Positions 1-7,694 of a stretch of 64,000 nt of DNA are shown one piece after another (positions within the stretch are counted from its first letter, which is position 1; each line of letters opens with the position of its first letter). A model generated the notes under the pieces. The model was not told the origin of the DNA. It worked only from the letters and a program-made list of their open reading frames with translations, and made no database searches. This DNA is from Gammaproteobacteria bacterium (GTDB taxonomy: Bacteria; Pseudomonadota; Gammaproteobacteria; Pseudomonadales; Pseudohongiellaceae): positions 1 through 64,000 of the forward strand of contig JAUXNX010000029.1 in NCBI GenBank assembly GCA_030682575.1, in the 5' to 3' direction. The translations under genes were made by a program, and so were the position numbers.

Positions 1-91
1 GGGATGGATACTCACCGCGATGCTCCAGCACCATGCGTACGGCGCGCTCACGGACTTCAGGGGAAAATCGGTTTGACTTTGGTTTGCTCAT
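1..91 (-). CDS. IS3-family transposase OrfA, N-terminal 30 codons only
   Basis: Translation from the ATG at 91 gives [20 protein letters not shown] and continues to the window edge. This is the usual start of the helix-turn-helix OrfA of IS3 elements, which binds the terminal repeats; OrfB, the DDE catalytic part, would follow by programmed frameshift beyond the window. A GGAG-type ribosome binding site (complement of 93-97) precedes the start. Confidence 0.8.
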   Translation of the reverse strand, partial: MSKPKSNRFSPEVRERAVRMVLEHRGEYPS

Positions 92-141
92 GGCTCCATT
101 CTCTCAGAGTTAGGAGCCTCCACGAAACCCGGGGCGATTCA
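1..141 (-). mobile_element. Left end of an IS3-family insertion sequence (partial)
   Basis: The element enters from the left edge of the window and ends at about 141. Read on the minus strand it begins TGAATCGCCCCGGG, a terminal sequence I associate with IS3-family elements, followed about 50 bp later by the OrfA start at 91. The other end lies outside the window, so the target duplication cannot be checked. Insertion here removed the first codons of the neighbouring AbiEii-like gene. Confidence 0.8.
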
Positions 142-1106
142 ATCTGTGGGTAGTGTGGGCTCTAAGTACCCTTTTCGAGTCGCCCATATCGGGTGACCTG
201 ACCTTCAAAGGTGGTACGTCATTATCAAAGGTCTACAAAGTCATTGATCGTTTTTCCGAAGATATTGACCTGACCTACGACATCCGCAAACTTATTCCGG
301 ATTTAATCGGTGACGGTGGAGAATTGCCTGTCAGCCGGAGCCAGGCGGCTAAATGGACACAAGCTGTGCGGCACAGGCTGCCTGGCTGGATCATGGAAAA
401 TGTGCAACCAGTGATTCAGGAAGCCCTGATCCGGGAAGGGCTCGATGCTCGGCTCGAACTCGGTGGCTCTGGGAACGATAAACTATTCCTGCACTATCCT
501 GCCCTGATCAAAGGCACAGGATATGTAGCTCCCATAATTACATTGGAATTCGGAGGCCGTGCGACGGGTGAACCGCATGGAGTATTCCAGGTTTCTTGTG
601 ACCTTGCGGACTACTTGCCTGAAGTGACATTCCCTACTGCATCACCACTGGTGATGAGTATCGCACGCACCTTTTGGGAGAAGGCTACGGCCATACACGT
701 ATTCTGCGCACAAGGGCGCATTCGTAGTGAGCGATACGCCCGGCACTGGCATGACATGGCTGCAATCGCACGAAGCCCTCATTTCGCGAGTGTATTTGCT
801 AATCGTCAGGTGGCAATGGATGTCGCTCGCCACAAGTCGCACTTTTTTATCGAAAAGGATGCAACTGGCCAAGTGATCGACTATGCAGCAGCGATCAACG
901 GGCAATTGAAATTCGTCCCGGAAGGCGAAGCCAAGGCTGCTCTCGAAAAGGACTACGCGGCCATGCTGGCCGATGAAGTAATGATCGGTGACGCGTTGCC
1001 CTTCGATAAACTACTGGAAATATGTGCTGGCCTCGAAGTCAAACTCAATCACCGTAGCCATACGTTCAATGACAACGATATGGACTCACATACAACCTTT
1101 AGGTAG
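142..1106 (+). pseudogene. AbiEii/AbiGii-type nucleotidyltransferase, 5' end removed by IS3 insertion
   Basis: AbiEii proteins are the toxin half of AbiE abortive-infection toxin-antitoxin pairs and are nucleotidyltransferases. The fragment reads LWVVWALSTLFESP, then FKGGTSLSKVY and RFSEDIDLTYD, the conserved nucleotide-binding GGTSLSK and metal-binding DxD signatures. Full-length relatives have roughly 30-45 residues before the VWAL segment (typically ending in EKD), which are missing here because the IS end sits directly at codon -4. A GTG at 153 could allow translation of a 317-residue product that keeps the catalytic motifs, so it may not be entirely dead. No AbiEi-type antitoxin is visible; it may lie beyond the IS. 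The C-terminus looks complete. Confidence 0.85.
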
Positions 1107-1613
1107 TCGGGTTTTAACCCTGTTTTACTGACGCAGCGCAGCCTACAACCGCGACGCGTATCGATAGTTGATATCTCCACTTGCCAGAAGCGCTTCATAA
1201 CTCTCCAGAAAAAGGTCTTTTGAATCTGTTGTCCTCCAGCGAGGCAGCCGAGGCCTGCGCTCTGTATCGGTGGCATTGAGCGTTATTTATGCTCCTCATA
1301 TTTGTGACTCGGCGGTAGTGGCTTGTAGATGGGGGTATGTAGCCTTTGTGAAAATTGGTGTGAAATGAGGAAAGCGGCCCGGGAGAAGATAATTATGAGG
1401 AATTTGGCCGGATAGAATGCGCCGAACTCAAGCTGCCGGCTTGGTTCGCAGGTGCATGATGATCAGCATTGGCCAAAAGCGACTTGCGATGTGAAATGAC
1501 TGCTACTTTTGACCTGTTGTGAAATAAATTTCCTGCGCTCCGTCTCACCGATGCTGACTGCTGGGGCACCGCTCCGTAGCAGTGCTACAGAGCGATGAGG
1601 TTTTTCCCACAAC
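1107..1613. other. Intergenic, no gene seen
   Basis: No ORF with family resemblance on either strand. The only structured element is a hairpin at 1570-1594 (about 11-bp arms with one mismatch, GTAGCA/TGCTAC core) followed by TTTTT at 1601-1605. It could act as a terminator for plus-strand transcription from the AbiEii fragment. Confidence 0.5.
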
Positions 1614-1901
1614 TTATCTGTCTAATGACGGTTTTGGAGGTGAGCCGGGTCTGCCCAGCAGATTCCAGAGCAGTTCAAATGAGTAGCCGTAGTCACTGAG
1701 GGTCCTGTCACTCAAATGTGCATGTCTCGCATAAAACTGGTGAATGTGTTTTCGTCCTACTTGATGTGGCGTAGTAACTCCTCTCTCATGTGCGGCGATG
1801 TTCTCAAGAGCACGAACTAATGTTTTTACGCGTGCTCGGCGCGCGATTTTTCCGCCTTTTCTCAGGTAACTATGGCAGTTCTCGGAAATCCAATTTTTCA
1901 T
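1614..1901 (-). CDS. Small protein with integrase core-binding (SAM-like) resemblance
   Basis: 95 residues, basic N-terminal half, then TTPHQVGRKHIHQFYARH and LSDRTLSDYGYSFELLW, a pattern resembling the SAM-like N-terminal core-binding domain of phage-type integrases (two helices binding core DNA). It starts 14 bp after the stop of the tyrosine recombinase and has an AGGGG site 8 bp before its ATG, so the two are probably cotranscribed and functionally linked. No catalytic recombinase motifs are present. It may be an accessory DNA-binding subunit or a remnant of a second integrase. The family assignment is by pattern only. Confidence 0.55.
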   Translation of the reverse strand: MKNWISENCHSYLRKGGKIARRARVKTLVRALENIAAHERGVTTPHQVGRKHIHQFYARHAHLSDRTLSDYGYSFELLWNLLGRPGSPPKPSLDR

Positions 1902-1915
1902 CTCAAGAGCCCCTG

Positions 1916-2878
1916 TTATTTACCTAGGTAGTTGTTTGTAATCTGTGTTCTGGAATGGCCGAGCTCTTCAGCGATTTTTAGTCTGGCTTCCAGATCTAGG
2001 TTGTTGGCCTCGTCTAAAGTCACTTCTCGGCAATTCGCTAGTTCTGCTATGTGTTCGCGCCCGGATTTTCCACGGTCAACTGGGCTTTTAACGCCAGTGA
2101 GCATCTGATACCGGGAATTGGCGTAGGCATGACGTTCGCCGTGAAACGTGATGCCGAGGGTCTTGAGCTCGCTATAACACCATCGTTTAAATTGTGCGTA
2201 GTTGAGCTGATCTGGGATCAGACTCCGACGCTGGCCTTGGTACTGAATGGCGTTCTTTACAGCGTTAATTTGATCATTAGAGATGATAGGAATTTCACGA
2301 GGCCGTCCGCCTTTGGTTCCAGCTGTAATTTGGATCCGTCCAGATCCTAGCGCTTGTCCCAGTGCCCTGGTGGGGTGGATTTTGAGGCTTTCCTCAAACC
2401 GCAGGCCAAGAGCACGTTGGAGTTGTAAGATCGCTGACAAGTGAGGTGACATACGTGAGCATGCATAGTCATGTGCAGCCTCGGAGGTGGCCTTGCTCTT
2501 CTCCGCTATATTACGGCGCCGTTTAAAACCTGCGTCGCTGACAGCTGCCACTCGAAGCTCGCGGTCACCTCGGGCGATCTCCAAAATTCGATTTACAGCA
2601 GCTAAATAGTCGTGCGCCGTTGATGTAGAGAGCTGGCCGAGTTCCTGCTGTGTTTTCAGATATAAAGCGTATAGCTCGACGTGAGTTCTTCGTATCTCCC
2701 GCATATCCAAAATATTGTGTTCAATTTTTATGTAATTGCAAAATTGTCGCCACCTACTGCTGTTGACGGCCTGCGTGACAAACGATGCCCCTTCGTCTTT
2801 TAGCGCGTTACATCCCGCACGAATGATGCACCGATTTCTCAGTCCGAAATTTCGTGCAGACCGATTGCGTTTTTTCAT
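1916..2878 (-). CDS. Tyrosine recombinase (phage/ICE-type integrase)
   Basis: 320 residues from the ATG at 2878, chosen because GAGGA lies 8 bp upstream; an earlier in-frame ATG at 2917 has no such site. The C-terminal half has the catalytic set in order: R160 (in ALGLRFEES), K189 (AGTKGGRPR), HxxR at H246/R249 (FHGERHAYA), H308 (ELGHSRTQ) and the nucleophile Y317 four residues from the end. The N-terminal half resembles the phage integrase SAM-like domain. These enzymes cut and rejoin att sites of islands and ICEs. It lies about 14 kb from the island's right border, so a different integrase next to the left border is also possible. Confidence 0.88.
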   Translation of the reverse strand: MKKRNRSARNFGLRNRCIIRAGCNALKDEGASFVTQAVNSSRWRQFCNYIKIEHNILDMREIRRTHVELYALYLKTQQELGQLSTSTAHDYLAAVNRILEIARGDRELRVAAVSDAGFKRRRNIAEKSKATSEAAHDYACSRMSPHLSAILQLQRALGLRFEESLKIHPTRALGQALGSGRIQITAGTKGGRPREIPIISNDQINAVKNAIQYQGQRRSLIPDQLNYAQFKRWCYSELKTLGITFHGERHAYANSRYQMLTGVKSPVDRGKSGREHIAELANCREVTLDEANNLDLEARLKIAEELGHSRTQITNNYLGK

Positions 2879-3790
2879 TGAATGGTTCCTCAAAAAGGTG
2901 TTCGACCGCTCTGACATCCCTTAGCTGTGTTGAGTGATGGGCGCATTGTTGGCTCGCGCGTGCCTAGGTCAGAGAAAAATCGACTTTTCACGCAGTCACG
3001 CGGGGCTATTCCCAATATTTTTTGTCTAACGCGCTGCTATGGAGGGGAGCTCGCGCCGTCGACGCAGCATAGGGATACTGGTCGCAGGCTCAGGCGGGCG
3101 CGTGGCACGGCAGAATGTGCCGAGGTTTTTGAGGTAATCGTAGGAAAACGTTTTTTTCATATTTCATTATCAGTATGAAAATTATGGAAAAAAGTTTTGA
3201 AATTTTCTACGTCTATTTTTCTGGAAGTACAAACCAACAACAGCTGGAGAGCTGATATATTTGTAAGAAAGGAGTCGTTCTTGGGGTTTCCGGAAATCTT
3301 GATTCTGTTTTGACTACGTCAATAAACAGATTTTGAAGAAAATTCCGCGTGGAAATGCTGTTTTTTTATAGTGGCCAGCTGCCGCTGTTGACCCGTGCTG
3401 GGGTCTCTTTTCTCAGATTACCTTGTAAAATTTTGTTGTCAATCCCCTAAGCGGGAAAAAGATGCTGAGCTCTGTTTATAAAGAGTAGCTTGTGGCGGAG
3501 AGTGAACCAGTTTTCTACTGTCGAGCCACAAAAACGTCGCGTCTGTGTAGTCAGAACTGTCGCAATTTGATGTTCTTCCGAAATTACGACGTCTCTGTGT
3601 AGTCAATCGTGTCGTACTTCTTGTACCAATTTTACTTTCGTCGCGTTTTTGTAGTGAAAACGGTCGTATCTGGATTTCCCCCAAATTGCTCACTTCTTTT
3701 AGGCACAACATGATGACTCTTGGGTTATAGCAAACGCGAATTGAGTCTGCTCCGTGTTTTTCCATAATAAGAGCGCAGAACATGTTTGTA
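2879..3790. other. A+T-rich non-coding region upstream of the integrase
   Basis: About 0.9 kb without a convincing gene. Open frames at 2927-3178 (+) and 3439-3783 (-) have no recognisable motif, no good ribosome binding site and odd composition. The region holds the three phased 28-bp repeats at 3535-3666 and probably the integrase promoter. Confidence 0.5.
3535..3666. repeat. Three degenerate 28-bp direct repeats, exact 52-bp period
   Basis: Units at 3535-3562, 3587-3614 and 3639-3666. Shared pattern on the plus strand: CGWCG at the start, TGTAGT in the middle (gtagt at 3547, 3599 and 3651), GTCG at the end. The 24-bp spacers are unrelated to each other. 52 bp is not a multiple of three, so this is not a protein repeat; it equals five helical turns, which suggests protein sites on one face of the DNA. 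Confidence 0.6.
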
Positions 3791-4006
3791 TTAGTCTATC
3801 TTTTTATACACATCATTTTTTTCGAGAAAATCCTGCAGGGATTCTCCGGGGATAGACGGCCCTGTCTGTGTGTTGAACTCTATCATCCCTTGTGAAATAA
3901 ATCGTTTAATGAGCTGTTCCTCAGTGATTCCTAGTGTTGACGCCGCATCTGCTAGTTTGTCTGGCATGGTCTCCGCTGGCTTGAATGTAATCAGGTAGGT
4001 TTTCAT
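3791..4006 (-). CDS. Hypothetical 71-aa protein, former last gene of the CBASS operon
   Basis: Begins MKTYLITFKPAETMPDKLAD and continues with GITEEQLIKRFISQGM, so a short beta strand followed by helices; I do not recognise the family. The ATG at 4006 has GGGGAC upstream (complement of 4021-4026). Removing the IS66 element and one target copy puts this ATG about 43 bp after the stop of the two-helix membrane gene at 6532, with the same orientation, so it was very likely the last gene of the CBASS operon. The IS now separates it from the operon promoter. It could be a regulator, an immunity protein or a minor effector; nothing in the sequence decides this. Confidence 0.6.
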   Translation of the reverse strand: MKTYLITFKPAETMPDKLADAASTLGITEEQLIKRFISQGMIEFNTQTGPSIPGESLQDFLEKNDVYKKID

Positions 4007-4049
4007 ATATATCGCAAAGTCCCCAAGTTTGATCGTAACCGTCCGGCCA

Positions 4050-5633
4050 TCACATCTTGCCAACCGTTTCCGGTTGCCAGTTGTTTGGCAATAATTCGTT
4101 AATAGCGCTGGCCTTATGGGTTGGCAGTCTGGCCAACACATCGCGCAGATAAGCATAAGGATCATGCCCATTGAGTTTGGCCGATTGTATCAGGCTCATC
4201 ACGGCAGCGGCGCGCTGGCCACTGCGCAGCGATCCGGCGAACAGCCAGTTACTACGACCGAGTGCCCAGGGCCTGATCTGGTTTTCAACCTGATTGTTGT
4301 CGATGGGTACGGCCCCATCATCTAGATAACGGGTGAGCGCGCTCCAGCGTTTTAAGCTGTAATCGATAGCCTTGGCTGTTGCTGTGCCATCCGGCACCTT
4401 CTGCCGGTTGCCGATAAGCCAAGTGTGCAACGCATCCGCTATCGGCTTGGCGTGTTGTTGTCTTAGTGCATAACGTTGATCGGCATCCAGTGCTTTGACC
4501 TGACGTTCGACCTCGTAAAGTCTTCCGATGTGCTCCAGCGCTGTCGCAGCCAGTGTGCTTTTGCTGGCTTCATGCAGTTCAAAGAACTTGCGCCGTGCAT
4601 GGGCCATGCAACCGATCTCAGTTATTCTCTGGCCAAAGCTGGCTTTATAACCGCTGTAGTCATCGCAGATCAGTTTGCCCTGCCAGCCTTCAAGGAAGCG
4701 TCTGGCATGTTCACCAGCACGAGTCGGTGCAAAGTCATACACCACCGCTTTAGTGTCAGCATACGGTGTGGTGCAGTACGCCCAGATATAAGCGCGATGT
4801 GTTTTCTTTTTGCCCGGCTCAAGAACAGGCACCGGTGTTTCATCGGCATGCACCACCGGGTGACTCAGGATGGTTTGCCTAAGTGCATCGGCCAGTGGTT
4901 GCAAAGCAACACCGCAGCGGCCCACCCAGTCAGCCAGGGTTGAGCGCGCTATCGGTAAGCCGGCACGACCAAAGATTTGTTCCTGTCGGTACAGCGGCAG
5001 ATGATCTGCGTATTTGGCCACCAGTACGTGAGCCAGCAGTCCGGTGGTGGGAAGACCTTTGTCGATAACGTGTGCAGGCACCGGGGCTTGAGTCAGTGTT
5101 TCACAGTCAGTGCAGACCCACTTGCCACGGATGTGTTGTTCAACGCTGAACACTCCTGGTGTGTAATCAAGTTTCTCGCTGACATCTTCACCGATGCGCT
5201 TGAGGCGACAGCCACACCGGCACTGCGTGTTTTCGGGTTCGTGTTCGATTTTAATGCGTGGCAGCTCTGCCGGGATAGCGACACGTTTTGGCTGTGCTTT
5301 GGGTTTGTTGGTGATGGATTCATCTTTAACAAGATCCGCCCATTCTAGTTCGATGGCACTGGCATCGGCCTCAATAATGTCATCGAGCAGACTGCGTTGT
5401 AACGGGCTGATCTTTTCGCTTTGGGCGCCGAACTTCAGTCGGCGAAGCAGCAACACCTCATGAGAGAGTTTGGCGTTGACCGCTTCTAGATGTTGGTTGC
5501 GCTGTTCAATGCTCTGATTACGTTGCTGCAGGGTTTGCAGCTGCATCTCTTGCGTGGATGCATTGCCGATCAGCTGGGCAACCAGTGCACGCAGTTGTTC
5601 GGCATTAAGCTTGTTCAGATCAGGTTGAGTCAT
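4050..5633 (-). CDS. tnpC: IS66-family transposase TnpC
   Basis: 527 residues from the ATG at 5633 (MTQPDLNKLNAEQLRALVAQ), which fits the usual family length of about 510-530; the open frame extends upstream to 5891 but overlaps tnpB there and is not family-like. After an N-terminal leucine-zipper region (about 30-70) comes RRLKFGAQSEK, a zinc-finger-like segment with CRCGC and CTDC, and the DDE transposase core including VVHADETPVPV, ICDDYSGYKA and the late VENQIRPWALGRSNWLF glutamate motif. TnpC catalyses strand transfer. Its stop lies inside the left terminal repeat. Confidence 0.95.
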   Translation of the reverse strand: MTQPDLNKLNAEQLRALVAQLIGNASTQEMQLQTLQQRNQSIEQRNQHLEAVNAKLSHEVLLLRRLKFGAQSEKISPLQRSLLDDIIEADASAIELEWADLVKDESITNKPKAQPKRVAIPAELPRIKIEHEPENTQCRCGCRLKRIGEDVSEKLDYTPGVFSVEQHIRGKWVCTDCETLTQAPVPAHVIDKGLPTTGLLAHVLVAKYADHLPLYRQEQIFGRAGLPIARSTLADWVGRCGVALQPLADALRQTILSHPVVHADETPVPVLEPGKKKTHRAYIWAYCTTPYADTKAVVYDFAPTRAGEHARRFLEGWQGKLICDDYSGYKASFGQRITEIGCMAHARRKFFELHEASKSTLAATALEHIGRLYEVERQVKALDADQRYALRQQHAKPIADALHTWLIGNRQKVPDGTATAKAIDYSLKRWSALTRYLDDGAVPIDNNQVENQIRPWALGRSNWLFAGSLRSGQRAAAVMSLIQSAKLNGHDPYAYLRDVLARLPTHKASAINELLPNNWQPETVGKM

Positions 5634-5718
5634 GGCGTAAGTATGCCACTGATACCGGCTCACTTCGATACGCTGCATGGGTGATGGCATTTTTTGTAAG
5701 GGTATGATTCGGTTTAAC

Positions 5719-6054
5719 TTAAAGTAGATTGATGACGCCGGCCTCGCCCATAGTGTGCCAGGGCAGACCTTGCACCAGCGCGTGAAGCTGTTCATCGGTA
5801 AGACACAACTGCGCAGGGCGCCAAGACTCGGCCCAGTGGAACTTGCCACGATTAAGGCGACGGGCACACAGCCAGATCCCCAGCCCATCATGGATCAACA
5901 CTTTCATCCGGTTAGCGCGTTTGTTGGCAAATAAATATGCACAGTGCGGTCTGGCACTGCCAAACACCTGAACCACACGGGCCAATGCTTTGTCAGGACC
6001 GGCGCGCATATCCAAGGGTTCTGTGGCCAACCAGATCTGATCGATCCGGATCAC
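5719..6054 (-). CDS. tnpB: IS66 accessory protein TnpB
   Basis: 111 residues, the usual family size. Signature segments TEPLDMRAGPDKAL, YLFANKRANRMKVLIHDG and GIWLCARRLNRGKFHW are all present. TnpB is required for IS66 transposition, but its biochemical role is not well established. The start overlaps the tnpA stop by 4 bp (ATGA), indicating translational coupling. Confidence 0.95.
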   Translation of the reverse strand: MIRIDQIWLATEPLDMRAGPDKALARVVQVFGSARPHCAYLFANKRANRMKVLIHDGLGIWLCARRLNRGKFHWAESWRPAQLCLTDEQLHALVQGLPWHTMGEAGVINLL

Positions 6055-6428
6055 CGCAACAACTCACGCAGCAGCGCCAGGCAACGATCAGTTTGTGACA
6101 CCGGCCAGCTGATCTTGATGCATTGATTGTGAAATGGGATCTCAACATCGATCCTCTCAGTATGGCCGCCGTGCCCTTGACTCGGCGCGGGCTGTAAAGC
6201 AGTCTTGCGTTGTATAGGCAACGCAACAAAACCACTGGCGACAGGCACCTTGTTATCTTGTGCTTTGCGGATCCACCGGTGAACCATGTTGGCATTGAGA
6301 CCATGAGCCAGCGCAATTTTTGGGATACTGGATTGCTTGGATAGACAGGCTTCAACAACTTTTTGTTTAAACTGCGGCGAATGGCGTCGTCGCTTACCAT
6401 CGGATTGATTGACGCTTAACTCGTTCAT
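6051..6428 (-). CDS. tnpA: IS66 accessory protein TnpA
   Basis: 125 residues with a helix-turn-helix of the transposase_8 type (KRRRHSPQFKQKVVEACL, IPKIALAHGLNANMVHRWI) and a C-terminal tail related to other IS66 TnpA proteins. It is the first gene of the element on the minus strand, about 55 bp inside the terminal repeat, and probably binds element DNA. Confidence 0.93.
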   Translation of the reverse strand: MNELSVNQSDGKRRRHSPQFKQKVVEACLSKQSSIPKIALAHGLNANMVHRWIRKAQDNKVPVASGFVALPIQRKTALQPAPSQGHGGHTERIDVEIPFHNQCIKISWPVSQTDRCLALLRELLR

Positions 6429-6531
6429 GATAAGTACCCACTAAAAAATAGGTGGGTACTATTGGCAAATCAGATTGTGCAGGCAATATGTGTTGGCCGT
6501 ACGCTTACGTTTGATCAGCATCGAATTTCTA

Positions 6532-6930
6532 TCAAGTACGTTGTATGTCGATTTTACTCGCTTTCCCGATCATATCTCGAGCGTCCAGGTAGGTCAGTTG
6601 CCATGGTTGAATTCGGTTCGCCATTAGGTAGTTCATGAGAACTTGGGTATGAGCAGGATTTCGCCGCATATATACGACTAGGTTTGCCAAATCCTGCTTA
6701 GACAGAGCTTCATCAGTCGCTGCTGTTTTCACGGACCATGTGATGTAAACAATAGCTGCGCCGACCACAGCGGTACCCACAATAGTTTTAACACTCACTA
6801 ATTCTATAAGGCTTGCAGATACTCCTGCTGCCACAACTGCTGCGAAATATATCAGCGATGCGAATATTCTGGATTTTTTAGTAACAACAAGCGGCGGGTT
6901 CAGTTCCGGTGGGTCTCGTGTCTCGAGCAT
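6532..6930 (-). CDS. Two-helix membrane protein at the end of the CBASS operon
   Basis: 132 residues, family unknown to me. Proline-rich cytoplasmic start, then two adjacent hydrophobic helices at about 24-44 and 48-66, then a soluble C-terminal region of about 65 residues (KQDLANLVVYMRRNPAHTQV onward). Strong GGAGG 5 bp before the ATG. It follows nucC by 38 bp on the same strand, so it is most likely cotranscribed with CBASS. Two-helix membrane proteins occur as CBASS effectors (Cap14/Cap15-like), but this operon already has NucC. A membrane accessory, second effector or unrelated passenger are all possible. Confidence 0.7.
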   Translation of the reverse strand: MLETRDPPELNPPLVVTKKSRIFASLIYFAAVVAAGVSASLIELVSVKTIVGTAVVGAAIVYITWSVKTAATDEALSKQDLANLVVYMRRNPAHTQVLMNYLMANRIQPWQLTYLDARDMIGKASKIDIQRT

Positions 6931-6968
6931 TGAGCCTCCTGGGGACAGTCATTTACCACTTCAACACT

Positions 6969-7694
6969 TCAGCTTTCCATCCATTTTGAATAAGCCAGCA
7001 CGTCAATCATAGGAACTGTTCCACTGTACTGAAGTTCAGCAATAAGCTTGAAAAGAAAAGCTGTGGCCGCCTTGGCACTCGCACATACTTCGTAATTTCG
7101 CTTCTCTTTATCAAAGTAATAGTACCCACGAGCCGCAACGCAGCCTATGTCAATTGAGCCGTGTTCAGTGTGGCCACTCAGATTTTTGATAAGCGACTCG
7201 CCCATTGCAGGATTCCAATCACAGTCCAGTGTTAGTAATCCTCCAATAATTGGAAATAGTGGCTTCGGCGGATAGACCCCGCCTACAAAAGGAATTGGGA
7301 GGCTGGTTCTGTGAAGTCTTCGTACACTGCTAATCTTTGCTTTAGCGTATTCTATATTGTCACTGTTTGCGGACTGCTTTGATTCAAACACTGCATACAC
7401 ACTCTCCGCAGGTATGACTCTCTGCCCTTGGAAATCAAATACAAACGGTGAGTACTGCCGATCAAATATCACTATGTCCATTTGATCACTGAAATTCCCC
7501 AGACTGTCTACAACGTGGGCTTTATCAGCTTGGTATCGCATCGGGAGGTACGTTCTGAAAAGCTCAAGCCATGCATTCTCGCTGCCGTCACCTTTGGTTC
7601 CTGGATGTTTAAATGACTTACGAACACTTGTAAGCTGCGTTTGAATGTCAGTGTGGAGAGATTCAAATATATCAGGAAGAGACCATTCACTCAT
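6969..7694 (-). CDS. nucC: NucC, cyclic-trinucleotide-activated DNA endonuclease (CBASS effector)
   Basis: 241 residues and collinear, as I recall it, with the NucC of E. coli MS115-1. The restriction-type nuclease core is intact: D73 (QMDIVIFD), E104 and K106 (YAVFESK), the same positions as in the E. coli enzyme. The C-terminal half has the GGVYPPKPLFPIIGGLLTL and GTVPMIDVLAYSKW segments that shape the cyclic nucleotide pocket and trimer interface. Known family members are trimers that bind cyclic triadenylate, pair into hexamers and cut double-stranded DNA without sequence preference, killing the infected cell. Its ATG overlaps the cap6 stop by 4 bp. Confidence 0.96.
   Translation of the reverse strand: MSEWSLPDIFESLHTDIQTQLTSVRKSFKHPGTKGDGSENAWLELFRTYLPMRYQADKAHVVDSLGNFSDQMDIVIFDRQYSPFVFDFQGQRVIPAESVYAVFESKQSANSDNIEYAKAKISSVRRLHRTSLPIPFVGGVYPPKPLFPIIGGLLTLDCDWNPAMGESLIKNLSGHTEHGSIDIGCVAARGYYYFDKEKRNYEVCASAKAATAFLFKLIAELQYSGTVPMIDVLAYSKWMES

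Larger units (their letters stand above)
4035..6508 (-). mobile_element. Complete IS66-family insertion sequence, 2474 bp
   Basis: Imperfect 27-bp terminal inverted repeats at 4035-4061 and 6482-6508 both begin GTAA(C/G)CGT(C/A)CGGCCA and match in about 23 of 27 positions. The element carries tnpA, tnpB and tnpC in the standard IS66 order, all on the minus strand, with no frameshift visible, so it may still be mobile. It is flanked by a perfect 8-bp duplication and splits the 3' end of the CBASS operon. Confidence 0.95.
4027..6516. repeat. 8-bp target site duplication of the IS66 element (4027-4034 and 6509-6516)
   Basis: GTTTGATC occurs directly outside both ends of the element, identical in all eight positions. 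8 bp is the usual duplication length for IS66, so this is a simple and fairly recent insertion. Confidence 0.95.

Noticed and set aside
2927-3178. 83-codon plus-strand ORF
   Set aside because: No motif, no ribosome binding site, arginine-rich random composition.
3535-3666. CRISPR array
   Set aside because: The units are too degenerate (about 7 of 28 positions differ between the first two), only three exist, spacers are 24 bp and no cas genes are near.
3439-3783. 114-codon minus-strand ORF
   Set aside because: It runs through the 52-bp-period repeats in shifting frame, with no ribosome binding site and no family pattern.
5634-5891. Longer N-terminus of TnpC
   Set aside because: It overlaps tnpB in another frame and does not look like TnpC; the family start is MTQPDLNK at 5633.
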